Assembly (NCBI RefSeq): GCF_964204865.1
Contig: NC_135252.1
Coordinates: forward strand, 14,405,383-14,469,382
Direction of reading: 5' to 3'
Length of the DNA: 64,000 bases
DNA from: Styela clava
Lineage: Eukaryota > Chordata > Ascidiacea > Stolidobranchia > Styelidae
Under the pieces are notes generated by a model, which was given only the letters and a program-made list of their open reading frames with translations, did not search any database and was not told where the DNA came from. A program made the position numbers and the translations under genes. Positions 10,611-21,839 of this stretch are shown here, in pieces; the stretch's first letter is position 1; each line of letters starts with the position of its first letter.

Positions 10611-13258
10611 TCCTCTATATACAATGAGTGGAAACTTCCAAATATTTGCTCATTAATCCAAAGTGCCCTGCATTTTTTACGTCGTCCAGCTAAATGGTTC
10701 GTTGCATATGGAGGAAGCATATCGCTCGCTGCAATAATCCTTTGCTTCGGCCGCGCCGGGTGCGAAATTGGCCGTATTGAGGCTTTTAATTTTTCGATTC
10801 GTGTTCGGTTTTGGGTTTCGAAGAATGGTACGTTGAAAGCATACTAACTATAAGCATATGCTCATTGGGAATGCTTATCTATTAGGCAAAAACGTAGCTA
10901 TAGCACAGAATATGAAGTCAAGTGCGGTTATTTCTACTTATAGCATGGGATTTAGGTACATATTTATCCAGGAGAAAGCAATGGAGATAAGAAGGCTCAA
11001 ATGTATGGCGAACCACGGTTTCTCACAATCATAGTTTATAAGGTGCTCCATACGAATCCCCAGAGCTCCCCTATTTTAAATTACTCTGTCAGTCTGGGAT
11101 ATCTTGACATTAAAAACGAAGACAAAAATTCGAAGAATAGCAGGGAATCGGCTTTCCTCTCCACCTGGGTAAATATGTTAACCCCATCCTATATCAATAA
11201 AAACAATGCCCCACGTCCCCTTTTTCATGGGTCGCATTCCGTTTGTGAAACTTTTTTCATGCGAAACTTCTTCCACAAAAAAGCGGCACCGTCGTCTTAC
11301 GGTCGCGCATTATGGTTTCGTCAAAACGATATTATTTTGTGTATTATCACTGCAGCGCAATTAATACCGCAAGACTTTTTTATCTTTACCACATGTTATC
11401 TTTTTTAGTTGGCGCTAATAATGATAAATAAGAATGCGTGATTGTTATTCAGTAAAGCGCATGTCGTTTAGGGCGTTCAAAATGAAAGAAGGGTTATAAG
11501 CTAATTTAAGGACATTCTCTTTTATTTTAATACAAATACAGGGCGCATTGAAAGCAAATTGAAATTTATTAACATAAATTTACAACGAGTTACGTAAAAT
11601 TTACCGACGGCTATCGCCAACAGGCAGAAACGATGAATGTGAGAATTTTTTGTTTTGTTTCATTTTTGCGCCATCATATTTTTTAATTTCTAATATTGCG
11701 TAAATCGTGTCAACATCGTTTTTGTAAATTTAGAAAAGTTGAATCAGATAAGCAAGGCATGTGAATAAGGTATTCTATGCAAATTTCCCGGGATATTATG
11801 GAGAAATAATACTTTGACCACTTGGAAATGCCATTATTGCTGATTTATTCACGTGCTAAGTATCAGTGTTTTAAACCAAAGCTGAGTTACGTGAATACTC
11901 AACAATTTGCGGGTTTTTTTAATTATTATTTGATACGAAAGTAACAACGATATAAAATTAAAACATAAAAATGTCAACTATCAGCTTCACAAATATCGCA
12001 TCCCGGGGTCAGTAAGGATTTTATTGTTCGCTCAAAATTGGTACCGTGACTGTGATACAAATCCTACACAGAAGATAAAAATCAGAATAAAATTAATTTT
12101 TGTTGTGAATGCATTCCTTAATAGTTGTCTTTAACATCTTCGCCGATATTCGTTAAAATATTCGAATAATTTTACATAAAAAAATACGATTTTGCCCACC
12201 ACTAATCACGACGCATGTAAATAATCATTGAATGACAATGAAAAATCAACTTTATTAGCATCAAATTCCAAATAAAAGTTCCACCTTTCATGCATTCGAT
12301 CGGCGCTACACGCGAGCGTGTTTTTGTATATATTCACCAAAACCGTCAGAGGCGAGCTACACGTAACTGTAGAATTTCGCTGTGAACGACGCATTGTTTT
12401 TAATTTATTACCCGCCATTCGCCGTCATGAACTGAACTTTTGGTGCACTGTTTTGAAACCACCGTAGTCCCCCACCCCCCACCTCCCGTCGGAAAAATCC
12501 TGGCTGCGCCCTTTTTCCAAGTTCTATATCTCACTATTAATTACAAATATATAATTGCATCCAAATCAACAGTATCTATATATATGACTATATGAAGGAT
12601 CGTTAAAATTAAATAATATATATGCAAAAATCATATTTGATAACAAAATGTACTCTAAATAATATAATAAAAAATTTTTTTATTGAAAACTGCAAATTTT
12701 AAATTTCAATGGCAAGATATCCCAGAGTAATTTATAGTTAAAATCAGTATTTTTAAGAAGTAAACGAATAGCTTACAAAGTCCTGGCAGTCTGGGGGTTC
12801 ATATGGAGCACAGTGCAATTTGGAGAGGCCATGGTTCGCCATATATGTTCAGGCTTTCGGCTCTCCTCTCCCCCTGGATAAATATGTAAGTTCCATGTTA
12901 TATCAATGAATAAATACAGCAATAACCGCACCCCACGTGGCGACTGATTCATATTCTGTTCTGTAGCTACGTTTTCTGCCTAATAGATATGCATTCCCAA
13001 TATGCATATGCTCCTAGTTAGTATGCTTTCAACGTACCATACTTCGAAACCCAAAACCGAACACGATTCGAAAAATTAAAAGCCTCAATACGGCCAATTT
13101 CGCACCCAGCCCAGCTGAAACAAGGGATTTTTGCAGCGAACGATGTGCTTTCTCCATATGCAACGAACCATTTAGCTGGACGACGTAAAAATGCAGATCA
13201 CAATGGATTAATGAACAAATATTTGGAAGTTTCCACTCATTGTATATATGCTCATTGG
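10611..13258. mobile_element. Second fold-back structure, abutting the first
   Basis: Left arm about 10611-11090 and right arm about 12785-13258 are inverted copies, more diverged than the arms of the first element ('ggaaacttccaaatatttg' and its complement mark the outer ends). The sequence CAATGAG lies at both outer ends. The loop (11090-12785) also holds a short direct repeat of an arm-proximal block ('ctctccacctgggtaaatat' near 11158 and a similar block near 12868). No transposase is recognised. A 70-codon minus-strand frame at 12206-12418 (MAGNKLKTMRRSQRNSTVTC) has a reasonable start context but no family. Confidence 0.6.
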
Positions 13259-13395
13259 GCGGAGTCAGAAAATTCAAATTTGAAATTCGAATCCGTTGCG
13301 ATCTGAGATATTTCTAAAACTTAGGAGCATTAAGCAAATAGTCAAAATAAAAAAATATGCCACTCGATTCAAAATTATATTAACCGAAACATTTG

Positions 13396-13403
13396 CATAT
13401 ACT
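13396..13403. repeat. Left target-site duplication of the hAT element
   Basis: CATATACT, identical to 14196-14203 on the other side of the element. Confidence 0.9.
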
Positions 13404-14195
13404 CAGTGGCGTAGCAAGACTCTCGTGCCCCCCCCCCCCCCCCCCCCCCCCCCGCAAAAATATTTCATGGAAATGACCATAAAAACTCTCGGACATAACA
13501 CATAAGCTAAAACAAAGTTTTTTTTTTATTTCGTCAAAAGCATAACATGTTGCTATAAAAAGGCTATGGTAACCTAAAATTTGCGCTTTCGTGTTAGCAA
13601 ACTCATCCACCATCTTCGTCATATCAATTTTGTCAATTTGCTTCAAAAATTAGTAGCTTACCTGTGATCATTGTCGTGTAAGTTTTGGAAGAAAATTTAT
13701 TCGCGGCGGCGCCATCACTTTTGGAGATTCTGGTTTTCTACCGATACCACCAATGCTAGGCTTAATTCATCCTCAGTTACGTTCGGTATTCCCAAGTCTA
13801 ATTGTTTCAATTTTGGTTTAAATATTTCGTTTATCTTGGTTACTTTAGTTTTTTTCTTCGTCCTTCATCTTCTGCCCTTTATTCTTCGTTTTTGTGCGCC
13901 ACTAAGGGGTTTTGCTTTCGACATCAATCTGACAGCCTTCGTAATTGTGGATGCGATGGTGTGATCAAACCACACGACGCCGAAAATCGACGACATCGGC
14001 ATTGTTACGTAACAAAACGATTTATATATTTACGGCAGAACTAACATCAACATTATAAGATATGCATTACTGCTTTTGCAATGCAACTTTTGGTTTTGCA
14101 GCTTAAATTTCTAAATTTTACCCGCTTGGGGGCCCCTTTTCGCTGACCCCCCCTCCGCGATCGCGGGGGTTGCGGGGGTGGATGCTACGCCACTG
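13404..14195 (-). mobile_element. hAT-family element with perfect 8-base target duplication
   Basis: The ends are CAGTGGCGTAGC and GCTACGCCACTG, exact 12-base inverted termini of hAT type. The 8 bases CATATACT occur directly outside both ends (13396-13403 and 14196-14203), the hAT signature. A 26-base C run lies at 13428-13453. On the minus strand, 13924 down to about 13710, a fragment starts MSKAKPLSGAQKRRIKGRR and continues past a stop into KVTKINEIFKPKLKQ. This resembles the N-terminal LSGAQKR region of ZMYM-like hAT transposases. About 0.8 kb is far too short for a full transposase, so this is a deleted, non-autonomous copy. Confidence 0.9.
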
Positions 14196-14203
14196 CATAT
14201 ACT
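14196..14203. repeat. Right target-site duplication of the hAT element
   Basis: CATATACT, identical to 13396-13403. Confidence 0.9.
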
Positions 14204-15670
14204 GTGGTCCGATAAAAGATATAGCGATACAGCGTAAAACTACTAGATTCGCCAGTAGTTGGAGTCGTGACTGCAGGTAGACCTGTCCGTTTGAGAATGA
14301 GTGCTGTCAGTTTAATCACCAGTTTACATGATGCCTAAAATAAAATATCCTTCCACTCGATATAATATTAAGTGCAATATTAGGATTTTTTTTATCGTAA
14401 GCTATAAATTCTATATCGCGATGACATGCGAAGCCGCAGGTTTACGTAGCATTGTATGACTTGCGCCTTATGACGCGAAGCCAAATTCGTATCAGTTTGG
14501 GACCAAATTCGTCGCACCAATGTATTTTTCATGGGCATGCATTTTGCTGATGATATGTGGAAGACTGTCTTCTGAACTCTTTGCTTTTGATTACTACCAA
14601 GTGGACTTATTTCAACATAACCGCGAGATAGTTGTTTTCAGTAGCCTACAGCCGTTTTTGTATGTTACGTATAATTCATTGTATATTTAACAACCGTATG
14701 TTTGTTTTATGATTATGCAACAGTTAGAACAGTATATGTAATTTTACGTCGTACATGCGGTGAAATTACATAACGATGATGTAAAAATACGTATAAATAG
14801 TTGCTCGTCCAAAATACTGCCAAACGGTCGTATTTTTTTACAAAGAAATGGCTTTAAAATTACAAATTTATTTACAGTGTACTGCTGTTTTTATTGCAGA
14901 TGTCACTGATCTTTTTGTATTAAAGATTTACTGGCATCACCGATTTAAGGGTGTTGGAAACCAACGCGCAATATTACAGAACTTACTTTCAACACGCGGT
15001 TTGAATGAATGAAAAAGCTGAAACTAGTATTCTTTAGAACAGCATAGAAATTCTATGGAATGAAATACACAAAAGCTCGTCAAAAACCTATAGCTCAATA
15101 ATCAAGTGGAATTTGATTCATGTGCGCAAAAATGTGCGCGTTACTACGTACAACCGAAGCACGCAAGAAAATGTGTGAGATGTACTAGTATTCAAAACGT
15201 TTGACTCAACTATGTTGGCATAACAGGTGCACATCTTGGTTTCGCAGACGCATACCTTCTATCTCCACAAGGATATATTAATTTTGCCAAAGACAATGCA
15301 GCACTGAAAGGTTGCGGTTCTTCCAAAAGAAAACACGTTACACATCGTTAGATACCAGTGGATGGTTTTACATGGCCTTGTTCGGAGTGAAAGACGAGGT
15401 CAAATATTCCAATTCAATTCAACTAATAAAATATTTCCCAAGTCCCTAAGCTTAAACTAGGAAAACGAAATGCGCGCGGCAACGCAAATGTAGTTTGAAG
15501 AGCGCAATAGAAAGTGGCTAGATGCTGTCGATGGATCTTGGCTTGTATTAGTGAAATAAACTACCATTTATTCTACTAAAATTGAATTTCTGACATTGTA
15601 AGGAGATTCAATGTTACTATGTATGCAAAACTAAACCATGTAGTTATGAAATAATTGTTTTTAACAAAAA
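14204..15670. other. No gene seen
   Basis: AT-rich sequence without a convincing frame or repeat in either strand. Confidence 0.5.
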
Positions 15671-15771
15671 GGCGCTCCTGAAGTATTCGTACTAAGATGG
15701 CGCACAACCTGAACATTGTATGTTTACCAGGTTTGGGTTCAGGATGTGCGTCATCTTGGACCGAATACTTT
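15671..15771. mobile_element. Hairpin MITE, copy 1
   Basis: The left half reads 'tcctgaagtattcgtactaa' then 'gatggcgcacaacctgaac'; the right half is its approximate reverse complement, with a short spacer around 15718-15735. The same palindromic unit occurs at 21716-21832. Confidence 0.7.
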
Positions 15772-15918
15772 AAATCTACTTAAAAAAAATTGCTCAACAT
15801 TATATACTTCACATTCACCTGGGTATCTTTATATATGTCATATACATTATATCTAAACAATGAAAAAAAAAATTTATGTCCCAAAACAATGTTAAGGCCC
15901 GATTCTGCCGGACTAATA

Positions 15919-18790
15919 GGCCTGGTATCTTGGCGTTATTCACAATGCTAATATTTATGTGATTTCAATGGGCGAGTGAATTTTTTGCCGAAGTTTGGTT
16001 ATTCTATGTATTCGTGCAGTTTTTATTCTATACCAAACTGTTTTCAATTTCCAGATCAATCTATCAGTCAACTTAAATTTTTACAAAATTTTGGAAGTTT
16101 CGAAAGTTTGTTTCGTGCACGTTTTTAGAAATTCGTGAAATTGGCGCATTGTCTGAACTTAGTTTTATCTTTACATAACACTTGACATTCATCGTAAATT
16201 CCCCGATTAATCAATTGTGAACTGGCGAATATAGCGTGCAAAATATTGCATTCATTGCATAAATTTTGCAATTGCGTTGCAAATCACGAGAGTTATAAAA
16301 AAATCTTTCATTCAGTAAATGCAGTTTTGTCCTGATTAATATGCGATTTATATATTGAAAAAACGTTTTGCTCTTAACATAATCGTGTAGATTCAATGCG
16401 TTCAATTAAAGCAAATTCGACCTGTTTACGAGTTTTAATATTGTTAATATTTAACTAGAACAGAATATTTAACTAGAATTGATTAGGCAACAGGCTGAAA
16501 CTCCCGATTACAAGCTTTCTTCACAAAATCACCGGTACATTCATTTCTTCCCAGAAATAGATGATGGTTTACAACCAGTCACATCACGGCCTACGAAAGG
16601 GAATGTCCGTGACCAAACTTGACTGGTGTTAAATCTTGATAGACACGTTTGCGGCAAGCAATAAAAAGGTTAGGCTGGTCCGGCATATGCCAATGGCCAC
16701 GAGACGATACAGGAAATATATACAAAAGTTTATGCATTACTTGAGTTTATTCACACAAATAATCAAATTTAATCCAACACCGCCAGGTTAATACTATATA
16801 TATTACGGATTTGGCTATACATGACTTAATTTATCATTATTAGTTTATGCCCAACAATCTGTTATAGACGGGAACAAAATATCCATGGTGCAACGTGTTT
16901 ATTAAGGCAATAAAAATTGTTGAAAAAAGTAGATGTATTAGATCTGTTCATCAAATAAATAAAGCTTCGAGCTAATAAATAAATACAGTTTTAACGTTGA
17001 GCGCAAAAAAAGATATCGTAAGATTTTAATCTCTTTAACCACAGTTTCTAGATCAATATGATTTCGATGACTCCAATTCATCGCCCATAACGTGTATTTC
17101 CTGATTTATATTTTGTGAGATAACTAAATGAAAATACTACATATACGTAATTGTTTACGCCGCCGCTTTACAAGCTAGCAAATAGATTCAAACACTTTTA
17201 TGAAATATATTTGGCAAAAACTCTCTATTTAATTATGATTAGATAGAACTAAGCCGTATTCCTATATAATTGTGAAATTGCCCATTGAGCATTCTAGAGA
17301 GTTTTATATTTAACAACTTGCGTCTTAATAATCTTAAAAACAGGAAATTCCAATATAACTCGTTTGTCAACACGAGACTGCGGATATGGTTGATAATGTG
17401 TTGTGTTTGTTTCACGAACTCGGAAGATATATTGAGCGATCATTGGCGACGAACGCTGAGTACAATTATAGCAAATAATTTTCAACCTAAGTTTACAAAT
17501 TAATTTCATTTTGATTACTATTTTTCGTATCGGCTTTGATCGTCCTTATCATCAACGTAAAATAAAAAATGAACAATACCTTTGCTACTGGCTCCGAGAT
17601 TCGTTGTGTTTTTTTGTATGTATTTTTGTGTGGTGACCGTAAATTTGCACCCACGTACATTTGAACCCATACATTTGCACTGGTGTATCCGCAGGTTCAA
17701 TCTATATGCGGGTGCTAAAATCCATGGGTTAGGGTTAGTATGGGTTCAAATATCCGTAAATAAATCCAGGGTGCAATATTATGCAGGTGCAATCATCTTG
17801 GGTTAGAATTACGGAGCAAATGTACGTGGGTGCAAATGTAATGGAACCATTTTTGTGCATATTATGTTTGCGTTAAATGAAACTTTTTTGCAGATTCTCG
17901 TTTGATTGTCAGAAATCCATAAGTGCATTGTGCAATCCAAGACTTTATTTCAACAACGAGCAGGTGACGTCACTTGTTCACGTGTTACCAGATTTTTGAA
18001 TTCGTAAACTGCTATTTTAATATCCGACACACTATTGGAATATTTTGCCCGGACCTACAGAGTAACCCGTAATTGATTATTGACGATTTTATGTAAATAA
18101 ACGTGCGTTTTATGCATTATGTGAATATTTACGTAAATCCGAACTTGACTGGTATTATTGATAGACACGTTTGCGGCAAGCAATTAATTTCGTCATATGA
18201 AAGTGGCTTGCGAGACGTAAAAGGTTAGGCTGGTCTGGCATATGCCAATGGCCACGAGACAATATACGTGATATATATGAAGGTCTATGTTATTACTTGA
18301 GTTCAATCACACAAATAATCAAATTTAATCCAAGACCGCCAGGTCAATATTATATTACGGATTTGGCTATACATGATTTGATATATTAGTATTAGCTTAT
18401 GCTCAACATTCTGTTATAGACGGGAACAAAATACCAATGGTGCAATGTCTTTTATAAGGCAATAAACAATCGTTGAAAAAAGTGAATATATTAGATCTGT
18501 TCATCAAATAAATAAAGCTTCGAGCTAATAAATAAATACAGTTCTATAATTGCGCGCAAAAAATAATATCGTAAGATTCTAATCTTTTTTGCGGCATCGC
18601 GGGCTAGGAAATTGATTCAAACAACTTTATAAAATAGATTGTGCAAGAACTTTCTATTTAATTATGGTGAGATACAAAAAGCCCTAATTATTTCTATCTT
18701 ATAGTGAAGTTGCCCATTAAGCATTTCAGAGATTGTTGAATTTAACAATCAGCGTCTCAACAAAATACAAAAACAGGAAATTTCCATATA
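15919..18790 (+). repeat. Segmental duplication, copy 2 (partner at 2961-5640)
   Basis: Direct-orientation copy of 2961-5640, about 12.96 kb away. It carries roughly 190 bases around 17724-17910 that copy 1 lacks, and it runs a little further at the right end ('aactcgttggtcaacacgag'). The inner repeat is present too: the block at about 16619 recurs near 18143. A short 'gggttagggttag' at 17727 is telomere-like only by chance. Confidence 0.85.
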
Positions 18791-20227
18791 ACTCGTTGGT
18801 CAACACGAGACCGTATGTGTTATGCTCGTACACCAAATATAGGTATATATATTCAAGTGATGCGCACACACATTTTACATACATGCCGTGTGAGTGACAA
18901 GGTACAAGTTATGAAAGGTATTTATTCTATATTAACAAACAAAATGCGACAAAAAAATGCCAGACGATATGAAATTAAAAAGCATAAGGCCATTAGAAGA
19001 AAAAAAAAACACCGAGACCGCTGCTGCCAAAATGGGACCCAAGCACTAAAAGCGTTTAAGTTGTGTTCATCAAATATACTCATATACTCATCGCATACTG
19101 CGACAATATGAACGTACTGTTAATGGAGCTACTTGATACGTGCAACAGGTGGGTACAATAATTGCCTGGCTTGAAAATCGGCCTAACCAGCCAATGAAAG
19201 ACCAAATCATTGTTGATGAGAATGACTCGCCAAGCAGCGGTAATATCAAATGTACAATTGAGGCCGCTGGGAGGTACTTACAATGCAGACAACGTTCCAA
19301 AATCCGAATCGGAGGTCAAATAACCCTTCTCAAATGCAACTCAATAGTTATAATTCAATTGGTTAAAAAGCAGATAATAGTATATTAGTCAACTTCACGG
19401 ATCAAATATTTTTATGTAGCAAGAGTATTTTTCGACATTTTTTCAATTTCGTCACCAACTCTATAGAAAAGCCAAAATGTGTATATTTAATATTATGTAT
19501 TTATTGTGTTTTATTCATGAGATCAACATAAGAAGTATGTGGTTAAATACGCAACACCATCTTTGTATTCCGATATCATCTGTCGACCGTGTGTTATGGG
19601 CACATACCCTCATGCAATTCACGATTGAAACGATGTCGTATTTTTAAAATAAACGTTGAGTTCATATAAATCATGAACGCCCGTTATATTTATGTTTGAT
19701 CGTTGCATCCCATATTACTTAATAAAACCATTCACAAAATGAATCAATGTGAAAAACGAATCTGGCGTGATTTCCGCTCTCGCGTTTATTATTATTGAAA
19801 CCCAGCAATAAGGAAACACCGCGTTAATCATTATGGCAGATTATGATTAAAAGCCAAATTGATCACTTCGTACTTCAACAGAACGAGGATATCCACTGCT
19901 TATCGTAGTTCTCGTTAGCAAAACATTTAGGACCGGTAGGATTTGTTACCAGCGCGTTTGTCATTGAAAGATTGTTTTAGTATTTATCCCGAAAAGTGAT
20001 GGAATGGACATATGAAAAATAAATACCGGATTTACTTTATGATTGTTCGCAATGTTTATGTACTTTTAGTTATATTTTATTACGTTATCTCACTAAAAAA
20101 ATGCAAAGTAAGGTGTAGTCAGCCAGGATCGCAGATGGAAATTTACAATGCATGAAATTGCATGCTGAAAGCTTGTATTGCGGACGAGCGATTGCACGAC
20201 CACTCAATCGCGATATGTCCAGCAATC
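18791..20227. other. No recognised gene; two unassigned plus-strand frames
   Basis: A 98-codon frame (18815-19111) is basic in its middle (KKHKAIRRKKKHRDRCC), and a second frame (19140-19388, no ATG) has an ordinary-looking composition (ENRPNQPMKDQIIVDENDS). The first begins in the edge of the duplicated repeat. Neither shows a family motif, and together they may be debris of one element. I would not call them genes. Confidence 0.3.
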
Positions 20228-20236
20228 ATCTAGCAC

Positions 20237-20488
20237 ACCGGTTCTCAACCAGTGGGCCATGGCCCACTGCTGGGCCACAGAAAGATTTGCAGGTGGGCCA
20301 CAAATTTGTTGAAAATTGTTAGACTTATTGATAAATTGGTTACATTTGATGGTATTAGAAATTAAAGATGATAATGCCGTATTTGCTATTGATTGATAAT
20401 TTTCACATTGCATATGAAAGTTAATAGCCCCCGAATTTTTTTGTGCAACGAAAGTGGCTACGAAAGGAAAAGGTTGAGAACAACTGCA
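20237..20488. mobile_element. hAT-type MITE with flanking direct repeats
   Basis: Inverted ends CACCGGTTCTCAACC and GGTTGAGAACAACTG, of the widespread 'GGTTCTCAAC' hAT type. The 9 bases ATCTAGCAC occur immediately outside on both sides (20228-20236 and 20489-20497), consistent with the 8-base hAT duplication plus one chance base. About 250 bases, no coding content. Confidence 0.85.
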
Positions 20489-20670
20489 ATCTAGCACAAG
20501 TAATTCTCATAGAATGCAGGCGTACAGAATGATCAGTGATGTGTTTGATGAGGCATTAATTACTTACAGCACAGCCAACATTCCAACGTTCCGCCAAGTA
20601 TCTTGCTATAAAATCACTGGAATATCATCGTTTTTATAGCCTATATAAAAATACGAGTTAGATATTAATT

Positions 20671-21378
20671 ATGGCAACCCGTGCGTACGAAGCTTTGAAA
20701 AAAATGAAAACCGAGATATTTATTCACAAAGAGTCGACAAACATAATTAGTAATTACAACAAATGGGCAGAAGAATATGAAAAAGATATTGATGCAATCG
20801 GATATAAAATTCACGATGAATCAGCAGAAGTTCTAATGCGTCACTTGAAGGAAAATAATAGAGACACCAATGTGTTGGACTTACTATCTGGAACCGGACT
20901 TGTCGGACACTACCTGCGAAAAAGAGGTTATTCTGGAATATTGCACGGTATAGATGGAAGTACTGAAATGTTGAAAAAAGCGAAAGATAAAGATGTATAT
21001 CAAGAGCTTCAAAAACAGCAGTTGGAACCTGGGAACATTGGAATTCTTAAAGACAGAGAGGGCTATTATGATGCGGTCACGTGTGTTGGGGGTTTTCTTC
21101 GTGGTCATTTGGATCCCAAAATGCTTCCAGAAATGGCAAAGCTGCTAAAAGATGGTGGCCATTTGGTATACACTGCTCGAGTGAGTGTTGACAATGAAGA
21201 TTACCGTCTGCCACTCGAGAGCGAAGCTAAAAATCTTGTAAAATTGAAAATCATTGACAATGACGAGATTGTCAAGACTTCATACGACGTTGACTGGAAC
21301 GTGGAAAATTACAACGACGGTGAGGCAGAAAACCGTGACCCGTCCCCTGTTTGGATTTACTGTTACAGAAAAATTTGA
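20671..21378 (+). CDS. METTL27-like class I methyltransferase, single exon
   Basis: A 235-residue intact frame. It has the seven-beta-strand SAM-dependent methyltransferase fold motifs: YNKWAEEYEKDI near residues 29-40, typical of the METTL27/WBSCR27 group; motif I VLDLLSGTG (68-76) for SAM binding; IDGSTEML (94-101) after strand 2; YDAVTCVGGF (133-142) as motif II; and KDGGHLVYTAR (160-170) as motif III. It ends in the CYRK typical of the group. Length agrees with the family, so the copy looks complete. The ATG is supported by the start of homology shortly after it. TATAAAA-type sequences lie at about 20606 and 20642, and an acceptor-like 'cgtttttatag' ends at 20640, compatible with a 5' leader intron or trans-splicing. 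Substrate unknown. Lack of introns might reflect retroposition or lineage-specific intron loss. Confidence 0.9.
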   Translation: MATRAYEALKKMKTEIFIHKESTNIISNYNKWAEEYEKDIDAIGYKIHDESAEVLMRHLKENNRDTNVLDLLSGTGLVGHYLRKRGYSGILHGIDGSTEMLKKAKDKDVYQELQKQQLEPGNIGILKDREGYYDAVTCVGGFLRGHLDPKMLPEMAKLLKDGGHLVYTARVSVDNEDYRLPLESEAKNLVKLKIIDNDEIVKTSYDVDWNVENYNDGEAENRDPSPVWIYCYRKI

Positions 21379-21715
21379 GCAATTTTGTCAAAGGAAAATT
21401 TATTGACTACGTCCAACGTCTGAATTTGTCTCTTTATATAAAGTTTTATTATACATTGTCAGCACTAATTGATAATAGGACCCTGGAGGGTGCTATTAGG
21501 TGAATTACATTTGGCTATAGGAAAAACAAACAAATATGAAATATTAATGATCAAAACTTTTCCATTTTATGAGAGATTACATTACATATAGCATTGCGCG
21601 AATTGTTAGTCTTTTAATATCTTCTCTTGAATAGGAGGAAGTCGGTGTCATACTAGGATGAAAGAACAATATTTCTCAGTAAATGAGAATGTTTTGAACT
21701 CTGACAATGGTCTAA
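21379..21715. other. 3' flank of the methyltransferase, no further gene
   Basis: No canonical AATAAA was found close to the stop codon. No repeats or frames of note before the hairpin MITE. Confidence 0.4.
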
Positions 21716-21832
21716 GCCCAAGGGTACTCCTGAAGTATGCGCACCAAGATGTCGCACAACCTGAACCCTAACCTGGTACACAAACTGAGTTCAGGTTGTG
21801 CGCCATCTTGGTGCGCATACTTCAGGATGTCC
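21716..21832. mobile_element. Hairpin MITE, copy 2, nearly perfect palindrome
   Basis: The left half 'tcctgaagtatgcgcaccaa' plus 'gatgtcgcacaacctgaac' is mirrored almost exactly by the right half, separated by a spacer of about 25 bases. GGTCTAA flanks it on both sides (21709-21715 and 21833-21839), a likely target duplication. Sister copy at 15671-15771. Confidence 0.75.
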
Positions 21833-21839
21833 GGTCTAA

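Larger units (their letters stand above)
7269..10618. mobile_element. Fold-back element carrying THAP and YqaJ remnants
   Basis: The left arm (about 7269-8135) and the right arm (about 9785-10618) are inverted copies of each other: for example 'gaggacttgcacgggtcacg' in the left arm is the reverse complement of a stretch just inside the right end. The termini are ATATAGAGGACTTG-type inverted ends, and the bases CAATGAG lie outside both ends (7263-7269 and just after 10618), resembling a short target duplication. Each arm carries a THAP zinc-finger exon and a SINE; the loop carries a minus-strand YqaJ-type nuclease remnant. The simplest reading is a THAP-encoding DNA transposon whose 5' part became inverted and duplicated at its other end. 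All coding parts are broken. Confidence 0.75.

Noticed and set aside
11001..11408. Plus-strand frame of 135 codons
   Set aside because: It starts inside a fold-back arm and runs into the loop; the other arm does not keep the frame and no family is visible.
13380..13646. Frames with poly-Pro or poly-Gly across the C run
   Set aside because: They are products of a 26-base homopolymer inside the hAT element.
17724..17745. Telomere-like 'gggttagggttag'
   Set aside because: Only two units, embedded in ordinary repeat sequence; chance.
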